Assembly (NCBI GenBank): GCA_023014485.1
Contig: JAJOZX010000198.1
Coordinates: forward strand, 919,001 to 983,000
Reading direction: 5' to 3'
Length of the DNA: 64,000 nucleotides
From: Bathynomus jamesi
Lineage: Eukaryota > Arthropoda > Malacostraca > Isopoda > Cirolanidae
The position numbers and the translations under genes were made by a program. This document shows, piece after piece, positions 19,944 through 30,480 of this stretch. Position 1 is the stretch's first letter; each line of letters begins with the position of its first letter. Under the pieces are notes generated by a model. The model saw only the letters and a program-made list of their open reading frames with translations, was not told the DNA's origin and did not search any database.

Positions 19944-20057
19944 GGATATGGGGAAGGAAATTATAAGCCGTGCTTTCAGAACATGTTAAAAGAGTTTAAT
20001 ATCAGCTATTACACAACCAATTCTATGCATAAGGCTTCTTTAGCTGAAAGAGTTCAG
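19944..20057 (+). pseudogene. Stray Polinton integrase fragment
   Basis: About 114 bp matching 12778-12891 of the integrase gene at roughly 94%, in the same orientation. It covers the second catalytic Asp (DMGKE region) through the catalytic Glu region (SLAERVQ). It differs by several substitutions and a lost T, so it comes from a different or older copy rather than a very recent duplication. It ends abruptly at a (TA)n string. Confidence 0.85.
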
Positions 20058-20259
20058 ATATATATATCATAAGCTGCTTAAAAGACTGTATATACATAAT
20101 TATAGTAAACGAAATAAACTAGTTAACCATAAAATTAATTATTTTCTATTATGACGTTTTCGAAGGTAAACTATGTTATTTCTTTCGAAAAGTTTAAGTT
20201 CAATGAAGTTATGTTAAATTTGCTTCTAAACTAAAATTAAATGTTATAAAATAAATAAT

Positions 20260-20295
20260 ATATATATATATATATTTACCTAACATAAGAAAAGA

Positions 20296-20342
<47 letters not shown>
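20260..20342. repeat. (TA)n microsatellites
   Basis: Two TA tracts (about 20260-20274 and 20300-20342) separated by a short unique stretch. Confidence 0.9.
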
Positions 20343-20345
<3 letters not shown>

Positions 20346-20469
20346 AGCAATCCGATCACTGCAAAAAAACTGGAAAGGTATGCAATTAATAAAGGTGTAT
20401 TTAAACAGAATTTAATTGGAATAACTATCGTCATATTGTGTTACACAATGGATGATTAATATTTCTGGA

Positions 20470-20625
20470 ATACATGGCGCTATCTGATGGTGCGATCTGG
20501 CACATCAGCACCCGATTACATGGCTTGATGTGGCAACTCTGCATCTGCATACATGGTGCGATCTGACAACTCAGCAACTGAACACATTGCGCTATCTGGC
20601 AATTCAGCCAGAATAGAGGCTTATA
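20470..20625. repeat. Array of CATGG-GCGATCTGGCAACTCAGC-type units
   Basis: Several loose copies of a unit of about 40-50 bases built on CGATCTG-CAACTCAGCA, including GCGCTATCTGGCAATTCAGC. The same ATCTGGCAACTCA core, reverse-complemented, is repeated in the left-arm tandem array. Confidence 0.6.
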
Positions 20626-20756
20626 AAAGACCGCGAAGTTGGTGAAAGACTCATTCCAGCTCGGCTCCCAGCCGAGCAAGGACCTCTGGTCCTTCTCTTT
20701 CAGGCCCTTTGGTAAAACCCCTTAGTGGCCTCTTAGGTTAGGAAAACGAAAATAAC

Positions 20757-21010
20757 TTGGGGGAGAACTCCTCTCTCCTTCAGGTGTCTCTCTCTCTCTC
20801 TCCTACAGGTGTCTCTCTCTCTCCTTCAGGCGTCTCTCTCTCCTTCAGGTCTCTCTCTCTCTCTCCTACAGGTGTCTCTCTCTCCTTCAGGTCTCTCTCT
20901 CTCTCTCCTACAGGTGTCTCTCTCTCCTTCAGGTCTCTCTCTCTCTCTCTCTCTCCTTCAGGCGTCTCTCTCTTCTTCAGGTGTCTCTCTCTCTCCTTCA
21001 GGTGTACCCC
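20757..21010 (+). repeat. Minisatellite of TCTCTC / CTCCTACAGG / CTCCTTCAGG units
   Basis: A composite array with a period of about 59-60 bases alternating CTCTCTCTCTCCTACAGGTG and TCTCTCTCTCCTTCAGG. Frames through it encode Ser/Leu repeats and are not regarded as genes. Each unit carries a CAGGT string that looks like a splice junction, without evidence of use. Confidence 0.85.
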
Positions 21011-21404
21011 TACCCCCTTGGCTCAGTCAACTGGCTGATTCAGCCAACTGGCTGATTCTGGCTGATGAGGAGCCTATAAAACAACGCCTACTCGGCTGAA
21101 GTCTTAATGTGCACTTGGCTCCTGCCAGGTGAACACCTCTCCTCCTTTCTCTCCTTTCTCTCTGGCCCTTTGGGGAAATAGCTTGGGGGAGGCCCCCAAG
21201 TTGCATGCCCCTTGCAACCTAGGTTGGCAACAAAGGCCAGTACTCTTTTTTTCTTTCTTTTTTTCTTTTTTTCTTCTTTTTTTTCTTTTTTTTTCTTTTT
21301 TTGCAACACCCCCGACCCCCTTTGCAACAACCCCCACCCCCTTTGCGACATTACATAATAACCTGCAACATTCTTGCACTCTCCCCTTTTTCGGCTATAC
21401 TACT

Positions 21405-21409
21405 AATGT
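21405..21409. repeat. Right target-site duplication of the Polinton (AATGT)
   Basis: Follows directly after the terminal CTATACTACT and matches 3416-3420. Confidence 0.8.
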
Positions 21410-21545
21410 AACAAATCGAAAATATCTAAATTTCTTGACATAATATTCAAACTCAAAAAAGCAATTCCCTCAAATGTTCTTCTTACACTGTACGAGTATT
21501 ACTCATTTATTCATCCACACGTACAATATATATACGGTGTATATG
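21405..21545 (+). pseudogene. Non-LTR reverse transcriptase, downstream half
   Basis: Reads IFKLKKAIPSNVLLTLY and YYSFIHPHVQYIYG, the RT thumb block that follows the NFKSHI segment in CR1/Jockey-like LINEs. It continues in frame from 3420 once the Polinton and one AATGT are removed. Coding similarity fades after about 21545. Confidence 0.8.
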
Positions 21546-21837
21546 TATAAATAGTGCTACACTTCAGGTTACTTCACTTCAGCACACTTCGCCTTAAGAT
21601 GACGTTACACACGCTCGCTGGAGGCCTGAGGATAGCTCCCGCATCTTCTTCAGTTAGCTAGCAATCATCCACGAAGCCATACACGTTGTCCCGCAGCCCA
21701 TCCTACGGAACGAGTATTAATTCATTAACTTAATAATTTAATCAAAATTCGTTCATTCGCGCTAAATTACCTTTTGCCAATTACGAATTAACTGTTGATT
21801 TTATCTTTTTAGTGATCAATATTAATCAATGGCTTAT
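21546..21837. other. Spacer without recognisable gene
   Basis: Possibly the remaining 3' part of the interrupted LINE, but no protein similarity or tail is recognisable. Confidence 0.35.
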
Positions 21838-22152
21838 GAATTTTTTCAGTGCAGAGTTAAACATTCAAGCAAACTTGAAAATTCATTCACACTGTAATAA
21901 CTGTAACTATTGTAATAATATTGTAATAATAACTGTAACTCTGTCTATTGTAATAATATCTTTTACTTTAATTAAAGAAAAACCCATCGAACCTTTTTAT
22001 CAACTTTATTATTGAGAATTAATTTAATTTGATCTGTAAAGATTTGGTGACCTCAAACCCAGCAATCATTTATTTAAATAATCTAAGTTACATTCATTAT
22101 ACTGTCAATTGGCAAGAGTGTATCTATATATATATATATATTTTTTTTTTAT

Positions 22153-22409
22153 GAGGCGCTCCGGACCACAACCTACCAAGCACCAGTGGGGCCAGAATTG
22201 AGATAATTATACCACTATATTCTCTCCACCCTTCCACTATCCCGTGGGTGGATCAGGGAGCAGATTGTAGACCTGTACGTATGGTCGAATTCAATCAAAT
22301 ATCGCAATTGGTTCAAAAGTTATGGCATTTTGCAAGTTGACAAACTTTAACTGCATTTTTTATCTTTTTCTAATTTTGGCGCTTGGCAGCTTGTGGTCCG
22401 GAGCGCCTC
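22153..22409. mobile_element. 257-bp MITE with GAGGCGCTCCGGACCACAA termini
   Basis: Imperfect inverted repeats of about 33 bases. It sits inside a (TA)n tract, so the target duplication cannot be read. A second copy of identical length is at 25477-25733, as part of the larger duplicated segment. No coding capacity. Confidence 0.75.
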
Positions 22410-22429
<20 letters not shown>

Positions 22430-22470
<41 letters not shown>

Positions 22471-22471
22471 T

Positions 22472-22519
<48 letters not shown>

Positions 22520-22520
22520 T
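22430..22520. repeat. (GA)n microsatellite, left of the LINE
   Basis: Long GA tract with occasional A/T interruptions. It borders the 3' end of the CR1-type LINE; the other side of the LINE is bordered by a similar tract at about 23912-23973. Confidence 0.9.
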
Positions 22521-22524
22521 TACA

Positions 22525-23913
22525 AGGAAAAGAAGTACCTCAAAAGGCCTTGCGGCCCATACCGAGGAGGTACCAATGGCAACGGGTGCCACGGAAAATT
22601 TTCTACACACTCAAAGAGTGTGCAAAATTTGGTCTAACCTTTTCTTGAACTGATCCACAGAGGAACTGTTCACAACTTCCGAAGGTAACCTGTTCCATGT
22701 GTCACAGATCTTATACGTAAAGTAATTCCCACACACACTAGTCCTAAACCGTTTCAAATCCAACTTCCAACCATTATTGCGAGTTGGGTTATCATTTAAA
22801 CTAAACATACTTCTAAAATCGACATCGTTGAACCCTCGTAAGAGCTTGAAAACCTCGATCAGTTGACCGCGCAGCCTCCGAGTTTCAAGCGAAAACAAGT
22901 TCAGGGCGCGTAACCGTCGATTGTAGCCCATATGCCTAACCGAAGGGATTAACTTTGTGGCCCTCGCCTGCACTCGCTCCAGCCTCTCAATATCTTTCCT
23001 GAGGGTGGGCGACCAGAACTGCACAGCATACTCCAGGTACGGCCGAACAAGGGAATTGTACAGTGAGAGCACAATCTCCTTCTTCCGAAACTGAAATTGC
23101 CTCCTGATATAACCCATTAGTTTCTGGGCTTTCTTTTCCACCTCTACACACTGTTTCGTAAACTTAAGGTCGCTGCTAATTAGCACACCCAAGTCCTTTT
23201 CTAAATCAGTCACCTCGATATTACTGCCCAACATCGAGTAGTCCGACTTGGGATTGGCGTAGCCAATGTGCATCACTTTGCATTTACCCAAGTTAAACGG
23301 CATTTGCCATTTTTCGGACCACTCTCCTATCCTACCTAGGTCCGCACGCAGTTCCTCGATCGCTTCGGGCGTCCAACATTGGCCCCAAGCTTGGTGTCAT
23401 CAGCGAATTTGGCGATCCGACTGACGATGCCACCGTCGATATCATTTATGTAAATGGTAAACAACAGTGGCCCAAAACGGAACCCTGAGGAACCCCACTA
23501 GTGACCGAGGCCCAACCCGAACTAGCCCCTTTAATTACCACCCTCTGCCGCCTATTCCTCAGCCAGTTTTCAATCCACCTACCTATTTCCCCACCGATAC
23601 CCAGCGCGCGCACTTTCGCCATTAGCCGGCGGTGAGGTACCTTATCAAAGGCTTTCTGAAAGTCGAGATAAAGTATATCAATCGCCCTACTCTTATCGTA
23701 CTCACTCAACATGACGTGGAAAAACTCGAGCAAGTTGGTGAGACACGACCTATGCCGTCTAAACCCATGTTGGGAGTCCCCAAGCAGCTTGTAGGAATCC
23801 AAATGGTCAACGATTCTATCAGCTATTATCCTTTCTAATAATTTACCTACAACTGAAGTGAGACTAATAGGACGATAGTTCCCTGGACTTTCGTGATCCC
23901 CTTTCTTAAAGAT

Positions 23914-23920
<7 letters not shown>
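22525..23920 (-). mobile_element. CR1-type LINE, 5'-truncated
   Basis: Encodes a reverse transcriptase from about 23915 (NYRPISLTSVVGKLLERII) through GFRRHRSCLTNLLEFFH, LDFQKAFDKVPHRRL and SGVPQGSVLG. After a break near 23455-23303 it resumes with the thumb/C-terminal region, YNSLVRPYLEYAVQFWSP, RLERVQARATKLIPS and WNRLPSEVVNSSSVDQFK. The break falls where the catalytic YADD motif should be, so the element is dead. The endonuclease part is absent. The 3' UTR runs into the GA tract. The same site without the LINE is preserved at about 25760-25800. Confidence 0.85.
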
Positions 23921-23957
<37 letters not shown>

Positions 23958-23975
23958 GAGAGAGAGAGAGAGAGA
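23912..23975. repeat. (GA)n microsatellite, right of the LINE
   Basis: Continues the tract interrupted by the LINE and is followed by GACTCACTCGCAAATGTTA as in the empty copy. Confidence 0.85.
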
Positions 23976-24111
23976 CTCACTCGCAAATGTTAATAAACAA
24001 AAAATCGCAAATCCTTTTCCAAAATTACAGTATGCAAAATTCGCAGTCTTAAATCGGGTGCACTCACAAGTTAAATAGATTATATCTTGAAGGTTTTCAT
24101 TACATTATACC

Positions 24112-24116
<5 letters not shown>

Positions 24117-24161
<45 letters not shown>
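24117..24161. repeat. (TA)n microsatellite
   Basis: About 45 bases of TA. The equivalent tract in the second repeat copy (25941-25981) is of different length. Confidence 0.9.
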
Positions 24162-24163
<2 letters not shown>

Positions 24164-24240
24164 CATTTATCTGTTTCATTTTCCATGTGTGATAATAGAA
24201 ATGAAATTATTATCGGTGTTTCATCTCGTATTGTTTATAA

Positions 24241-24955
24241 TGTTATAATGTTATAATGTTTCAGACCAACAAAGACCCTAGGATCCACTCATGGCTGGTC
24301 TACCTAACTGTGTTCGTAATTGTGTATGTCCTCCGTAGTGGCGGAGGGGACCTACAATTTTACGTGGGTTCCGAACCACAAGAACACAAGAAATTTATGT
24401 AACAACTTCCTGTACATTGGCAACGACCAATTTAGCAAAACTAACTAATTATCGATTTAAAACTAAAGATAGAATCTCTGGATCCAGAGGATCACGTCAT
24501 AATAGACTACTATACACAAATATGTTACACTCTATATCTATTTATAACCGACATGCAAATACTGTATATCAGATCCAAAGAATCCAGTCAATTTCATTAC
24601 GGTATCCATCAATACTAGTACCTTGTCACGAAAAATAAGTCACGGTCCATATCGATTGTGGACCAAGTCAAATTTACAACCATATACATTACAATATATA
24701 CACTTAGGAGGAAAAATGTAGGTGTGGCTGTAAAGACTGTACAGTAATGTAGAAATGTGTGTGCACCCATCTTGGGTCTCCCATTTAAAGGTGTTTGTGG
24801 GGCAAGTGAAGATCATGAGTTTTTCAATACCTCACAGTACTATGGGGGGCACCGCTCAGCAGAGGAATCTCTTTAAATGGGGTGTGTAAGGACAGAGAGT
24901 ATCCCCTAACCCAAGACGCTGCCTCCCTATATCCCACAACACTTGTGTTGAGCTG
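24241..24955. other. Repetitive spacer, no gene recognised
   Basis: Contains a segment around 24325-24395 (GTAGTGGCGG...GGACCTACAATTTTACGTG) that resembles 63250-63310, so it is probably a dispersed repeat. Nothing else could be named. Confidence 0.4.
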
Positions 24956-25151
24956 TGGGATCTATCCCCACAAAGCCTTAATTTTACTACCTTAAACTAT
25001 ACCCAATCTATCAACATATGCGTCTAATCAATTCTTAAACATGTTTATAGACATGCTACTAATTACTTCTACCGGCAAACTATTCCAGCTATTTACTATT
25101 CTATGCGTAAAAAAGTTTTTGACAACTGCTGTCTCGAACCTTCTACTTCTC
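24956..25151 (-). pseudogene. 3' end of a LINE reverse transcriptase ORF
   Basis: On the minus strand it reads EKLRSRRFETAVVKNFF, then HRIVNSWNSLPVEVISSMS and MFKN, the conserved C-terminus of CR1-like LINE ORF2 (FF-HR-VN-WN-LP-EV). It is a short remnant that abuts the start of the second repeat copy. Confidence 0.65.
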
Positions 25152-25733
25152 AACTTCTCAATTTTTTCAGTGCAGAGTTAAACATTCAAGCAAACTTGAA
25201 AATTCATTCACACTGTAATAACTGTAACTATTGTAATAATATTGTAATAATAACTGTAACTCTGTCTATTGTAATAATATCTTTTACTTTAATTAAAGAA
25301 AAACCCATCGAACTTTTTTATCAACTTTATTATTGAGAATTAATTTAATTTGATCTGTAAAGATTTGGTGACCTCAAACCCAGCAATCATTTATTTAAAT
25401 AATCTAAGTTACATTCATTATACTGTCAATTGGCAAGGGTGTATCTATATATATATATATATATATATTTTTTTATGAGGCGCTCCCGACCACAACCTAC
25501 CAAGCGCCAGTGAGGTCAGAATTGAGATAATTATACCACTATATTCTCTCCACCCTTCCACTATCCCGTGGGTGGATCAGGGAGCAGATTGTAGACCTGT
25601 ACGTATGGTCGAATTCAATCAAATATCGCAATTGGTTCAAAAGTTATGGCATTTTGCAAGTTGACAAACTTTAACTGCATTTTTTATCTTTTTCTAATTT
25701 TGGCGCTTGGCAGCTTGTGGTCCGGAGCGCCTC

Positions 25734-25801
<68 letters not shown>

Positions 25802-25942
25802 CACTCGCAAATGTTACTAAACAAAAAATCGCAAATCCTTTTCCAAAATTACAGTATGCAAAATTCGCAGTCTTAAATCGGGTGCACTCACAAGTTAAAT
25901 AGATTATATCTTGAAGGTTTTCATTACATTATACCGTGTATG

Positions 25943-25978
<36 letters not shown>

Positions 25979-26060
25979 ATATACCTCATTTATCTGTTTC
26001 ATTTTCCATGTGTGATAATAGAAATGAAATTATTATCGGTGTTTCATCTCGTATTGTTTA
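25152..26060. repeat. Dispersed ~900-bp repeat, copy 2 (no LINE)
   Basis: Direct counterpart of copy 1 (21838-24240). The GA tract at about 25757-25799 is uninterrupted and gives the pre-insertion state of the LINE site. Confidence 0.85.
25477..25733. mobile_element. 257-bp MITE, second copy
   Basis: Same length and termini as 22153-22409, with one change in the left terminus (CTCCCGACC for CTCCGGACC). Flanked by TA tracts. Confidence 0.75.
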
Positions 26061-26595
26061 TATACCGTATCTGTTCATTACCTCTCTTTTCCTATTATTT
26101 CTAAGATTATCTCAATTTACATTTGTAATGACAGAAATGAATTAAATTCAATTTGACAGTATTTTATTTTCCACTAATTCTATTTATTTTTTTATTCTCT
26201 ATTGTAAAAATTGGAATGAATCTCAAAGATTTTTGCCTGAAAGGTGTCATCATGCTTCCCAACGGCATATTCAGGTAAGAATACCGTAATTAAACTATTT
26301 GCCACTGAAAAATATAAAATTAAATATTAATATTAACATTGTGTAAACCTAAATGGATTTGACGTACATCTTATGTAATGTTTTCTTTCTAAATACATTT
26401 TTTTTTACTTTGTTGGGAATTTTTAACTAATTTGTCAGAATCAATTTACATTTTCAGTATCAAATTCAGTATCAAATTCAGTATTAATTTACATTTACGC
26501 AAAGCAGTATTTAAATTAGTTTATAATATAATTGTAACACAAGTTTAGAGATAATTGAAGTGCCACGATTATTTTGCTTTTAAATTTTTGCTTTT

Positions 26596-26890
26596 AATTT
26601 ATTTTATATTAAATTTACAAAAGTAATACATTACAAATTGATATCTTATTTTGGACCTTTTTTTTGTTGCGGGTAGAATAACACGCAATGGCTAATATGG
26701 AAGTGAGTTACACTCGTGAGGGAAAGGCATCCAGAGTCCTTTCCTTCAGGAATGTAACTCGCTTCCATATTAGCTATTGCGTGTTATTCTACCTGCAACA
26801 AAAAAAAAGGTCCCAAAACAAGACATCAATTTGAACATTTGTTTTAGTTCTAATGTATTACTTTTGTAAATTTAACTTAAAATAAATTTT
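26596..26890. repeat. Imperfect foldback repeat with ~135-base arms
   Basis: 26596-26731 pairs with 26741-26890. Matching strings on both arms include AAATTTACAAAAGTAATACA, GAATAACACGCAAT and CTAATATGGAAG. GAGACACCCTGTGTG follows the right arm, suggesting a mariner-type end. Part of one arm recurs at 61227-61302. Confidence 0.75.
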
Positions 26891-26918
26891 CCTTTGAGAC
26901 CGGACTTATGAGACACCC

Positions 26919-26971
<53 letters not shown>

Positions 26972-27793
26972 GTCTGAATGAACACCGTACGGATAAAAAT
27001 ACATGGTTAAATATTTCCCAACCACCTCAATGTTGTTGGAACTAAGTATTTTTCTCAGTGTACCGTTTGTAATTCATTAGTCTGAGTGTCAGAGTAATAA
27101 CATTATTACAGTAATAAAAATACTACAATATTAACAGTTGACATGATTTCAGCTGTAATACTGTAAATGTTTTACTGTATTATTTCATTTGTATTTATAT
27201 ATTTATATAACATAAAACATTCGTAGAAACCCCTAAAATAATTCGTCGAAAACAATGAAACTTTAAAAAAAGCTTCCCCCAATTAGTAATTTCGGAGGTT
27301 TTGTTCTTAAAAATTAATTATTTTCGCTGTAAAGGGTCAAATACAATATAAGAGAAACCATAAACTTACCAATTATTAATTTTCGGTTTTTTTTTTTAAA
27401 TTCTCTTCATTCAGAAACCATTTTCTGCAAAAATAAGAGAATATTTTTTAGAAAAGAATGAATAGTGAAGAAAAATACCTCTTTGAAGAAAATGTAATTA
27501 ACAAAGTAACTCGCATTCTACTTTTTGAACTTTGAAAGACATTTGAGGACAAAATACTGAAGCCATTTTTAATCTCTCTTTCTTGAAAATTAAAAAGGAC
27601 AGCTTTTATAATTCTGTACTTTAAAGAGTTCGTGAATTGTATTAAAAATAGCTTGTTGAATTTCAGTATTAAGTTAATTTTCGTAATTAATGCTGAAATT
27701 ATATAATTAGATAATTTAATTTACATAAAAACTTTACTAATTTTATATAGGTATTCCTCGTAAGTTCACGAGGATGCGTTCGGAAACACCTCG
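26891..27793. other. AT-rich DNA without recognisable gene
   Basis: Holds a (TA)n tract at about 26925-26971. No ORF, RNA gene or element end could be supported. Confidence 0.5.
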
Positions 27794-27801
27794 GTAACTT
27801 T

Positions 27802-28221
27802 CAATGATGTAGTCGAGACCACCATGCCAAAACCGAGACCGAGACCGAGACCTAAGCACTCGAGACCAAGACCGAAACCGAGACCATATGCAATTTTTGC
27901 ATATATTCAGTATTGTGTAATAACTAATTCCTAAACTCTGTATTTCACATTCAGGAATAAAGATTCTAAATAAAAAGGTTATCAACAACAATTGCAAAAT
28001 TTGCTCATAATTTATTTACAAATTCATAGTTTGTAAAATTTTTTAGCAGTTAACTGCCTACTTAAAACAAAATAAGTGTTCATTGCACTTGAGGAACATC
28101 AACATATTCAGCAGTGATGTAGTCGAGACCATCATGCCCGAGAACGAGACCGAGACCTAAGCACCCGAGACCAAGACCGAGACCGAGACCAGAAAAAAAG
28201 GTCTTGAGTCCTACATCACTG
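27802..28221 (+). mobile_element. hAT-type MITE with GAGACC hexamer arrays, copy 1
   Basis: Flanked by the 8-bp duplication GTAACTTT (27794-27801 and 28222-28229), the hAT signature. Termini CAATGATGTAG / CTACATCACTG. Just inside each end is an array of CCGAGA/GAGACC-type hexamers. Interior is AT-rich. No coding frame. Confidence 0.85.
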
Positions 28222-28505
28222 GTAACTTTCGAAATCGTTAACTTACGAACTTAACTTCTCGTGGGAAAAATTGAGTTTCGTTCGGCGTCGTCCAAAATTG
28301 ATCCTAATTTTCGCTCAAAACCCATTTTTTTCAATATTTTTTCTTAGAGATACTTTCCTTTATGCACTTATTATTAATTTATTATAAAAAGTAACAATAC
28401 TATGCGTGAAACAGAAAATTAAGATGACCCAGGCCGAGTGTAAACACGGCCTGACATTAGGAGAGAGCATGTGAGTGACGAGCAGGCCCCGCCATCTATC
28501 GGCAC

Positions 28506-28949
28506 TAGTGATGTAGGACTCGAGACTGGTTTCGAGACCTTTTTTCTGGTCTCGTTCTCGGTCTTGGTCTCGGGTGCTTAGGGCTCGGTCTCGGCCATGG
28601 TGGTCTCGATTTCATCACTGCTGAGTGTGTTTATGTTCCTCAAGTGCAAGGAACACTTATCTTGTTTTAAGTAGGCAGTTAACTGTTGAAAAATGTCACA
28701 AACTATAAATTTGTGAATAAATTATGAGCAAATTTTTCAATTGTCACTTGATAACCTTTTTAGAATCTTTATTCCTGAGTGTGAAATACAGATCTTAGGA
28801 ATTAGGCATTACACAATATTGAATAAATGGAAAATTTGCATAGGGTCTCGGTTTCGGTCTCGGTCTGGAGACCTTTTTTCTGGTCTCGGTCTCGGGTGCT
28901 TAGGTCTCAGTCTCGGTGTCAGGCCATTGTAGTCTCGACTTCATCACTG
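28506..28949 (-). mobile_element. hAT-type MITE with GAGACC hexamer arrays, copy 2 (opposite orientation)
   Basis: Flanked by ATCGGCAC (28498-28505 and 28950-28957). Same interior as copy 1 on the other strand, with GGTCTC arrays at 28540-28610 and 28845-28915. The two copies face each other across 284 bases. Confidence 0.87.
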
Positions 28950-28957
28950 ATCGGCAC

Positions 28958-29628
28958 GCGGAAAATTCGAATGAGCGATCGCTAACTTACTATACTGTCA
29001 AATTATATTCAACGGTTTCCAAACTGTACATGCGTTCCAAATGCAAGTGTGGCACTAATGGATCTATACGCTGTGGCGCCAATGAATCTATATTACGTTA
29101 CGGCACCAAAGTGTCCTACCATAGTACCATACCCTGAAATGAATGTATTTCAGACTCATTGCTAATAAATTTTACCCGTCTCGTGACCACACGTAATGAA
29201 CATGAGTAAACAGTTATTTATTCAAACTACATCTGGTTTCCACACTTTTACATCATATAATTACATTATACTGATTTCAATTTCACAATAAAATAATACT
29301 GGTGACTGAGACAGTCTGTCATGCAATAATATTTCACCACTAAAAAAGGTGGCGCGAACTTGGAATGTTTGGGAACCGTCGGTGTAAAACGTTTTTTTTT
29401 ATTTAAATAAGTATTCATACTGTGGAAGACGGTATGCAGCTAAAACACGTTTAAATATCATACAAGACTCAATATTGGTTCATAAAACTTTATATTAATT
29501 GAGATATTTCCTGAATAAACGGATACTTCAATGATATAGTTTCTTCATCCAGCTTTAGAACGACATTTAACTTGCATGGTTTAATAGTTCAGTATATAAT
29601 TAACGACGATATCTATCTATCTATCTAT

Positions 29629-29714
<86 letters not shown>

Positions 29715-29721
29715 ATATATA
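28958..29721. other. Spacer with TATC/TC/TA microsatellites at its end
   Basis: No gene recognised; a 73-codon frame at 28916-29137 starts inside the MITE and is not credible. Compound (TATC)n(TC)n(TA)n tract at about 29611-29720. Confidence 0.5.
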
Positions 29722-29983
29722 TAAATGGTGTACGTAAGGGAGGTCAGGTCCATGGGGTCTGGACCCCCTCTTTAAGGAGAAAGCTTAGAAGAATTGATTT
29801 TATATTCTAAATAAAAATATGAGTCAATTTTTTGTTACAACTAATTATGAATAATCAAATAAATATTATTTCAGCTTTTTTAACATTGATTTTCATTTTT
29901 GTTCATTAAGGACAAAAAATAACTTCTGTAGGATAAAAAAAAAATTAGACCCCCTCCCCCTTAGAAAAATCCTGCGTACGCCA

Positions 29984-29986
<3 letters not shown>
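29722..29986. mobile_element. hAT-like MITE ending CAGTGGCGTACGCAGG
   Basis: On the minus strand it begins CAGTGGCGTACGCAGGATTT and ends near ACGTACACCATTTA; the two ends share GTGGCGTACGYA/ATGGTGTACGTA. It is embedded in TA repeats, so the expected 8-bp duplication (TATATATA) is not informative. No coding frame. Confidence 0.6.

Positions 29987-30028
<42 letters not shown>
29987..30028. repeat. (TA)n microsatellite
   Basis: About 40 bases of TA between the MITE and the next repeat unit. Confidence 0.9.
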
Positions 30029-30031
<3 letters not shown>

Positions 30032-30480
30032 AAACACAGACCGTGCATGGAACAAGGAACTCTTCTGGGAAAATTAAATCCACTATAGTCCGAATAAGTA
30101 ATGGTAAATGACAAATACCGTAGTTTTTCTTTTTCATGATGCTAGCCCGACGTGGGCAACGGGTCTCTCGCAAAGAGATCCCATAAATATAGCTTCCCTC
30201 ACCAGCTATCTGCAAAGCAGACAGGATCCAGCTTTGGGACATGGACCTAGGGTTTAAAGCAAGCCTAGTCCCTACATTCAGAACCTCTACTATATAAGTA
30301 AAAGACTCGTTGCATTCACGTCGGATTGAATAAACAAAGAAAAAGGGGTAACTATTGTATTTTTAGCCAAAAAAAACAAAACTTAAACCTCAACCGGGAC
30401 ATTGAGCGTCCACTTTTCAAGGCACGTAACACGTCCGTTTAATATACACAAACTCAGAATGGTCCCCTGAGAAATTTATA
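30029..30480. repeat. 452-bp repeat unit
   Basis: Begins GTTAAACACAGACCGTGCATG; its first 87 bases recur at 30482-30568 as the left arm of the palindrome. A diverged copy is at about 42164-42545. Its nature (MITE or SINE-like) is not clear. Confidence 0.6.

Larger units (their letters stand above)
3421..21404. mobile_element. Polinton/Maverick element (adintovirus-like), full length
   Basis: A self-synthesising DNA transposon related to viruses. It is bounded by inverted termini AGTAGTATAGCC / GGCTATACTACT and by 5-bp duplications. It carries the diagnostic Polinton gene set: protein-primed DNA polymerase B, RVE integrase with chromodomain, FtsK/A32-like packaging ATPase, adenain/Ulp1-like protease, major and minor jelly-roll capsid proteins, and a basic core-like protein. 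At 17,984 bp it is within the usual 15-20 kb. Left-arm genes are on the minus strand and morphogenesis genes on the plus strand. The coding body is visibly less AT-rich than the flanks. Multiple frameshifts, nonsense codons and small deletions suggest this copy is not autonomous as assembled. Confidence 0.93.
17955..21404 (-). repeat. Right terminal inverted repeat arm of the Polinton, expanded
   Basis: Inverse counterpart of 3421-4796 but 3.45 kb long. Inner block 17955-18400 and outer block 21062-21404 match the left arm; the outer edge ends CTATACTACT. Between them are two copies of the tip-like segment, microsatellites, an integrase fragment, and arrays of CATGG-GCGATCTGGCAACTCAGC-type and CTACAGGTGTCTCTC-type repeats. 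Growth by tandem duplication and insertion explains the difference from the left arm. Confidence 0.8.
21838..24240. repeat. Dispersed ~900-bp repeat, copy 1, split by a LINE
   Basis: 21838-22440 and about 23972-24240 together match 25152-26060 in direct orientation at about 97% by eye: same AATTTTTTCAGTGCAGAG start, same internal MITE, same GACTCACTCGCAAATGTTA segment after the GA tract, same CATCTCGTATTGTTTATA end. The intervening 1.5 kb is the CR1-type LINE within the GA tract. Confidence 0.85.

Noticed and set aside
20757..21099. Overlapping Ser/Leu-rich frames that could look like a repetitive protein
   Set aside because: They read through a TCTCTC/CAGG minisatellite in two frames; low-complexity DNA inside the Polinton arm.
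27802..28949. Repeated GAGACC units suggesting a CRISPR-like array
   Set aside because: Hexamers are contiguous without spacers, the host is eukaryotic, and the arrays lie inside hAT MITEs with 8-bp duplications.
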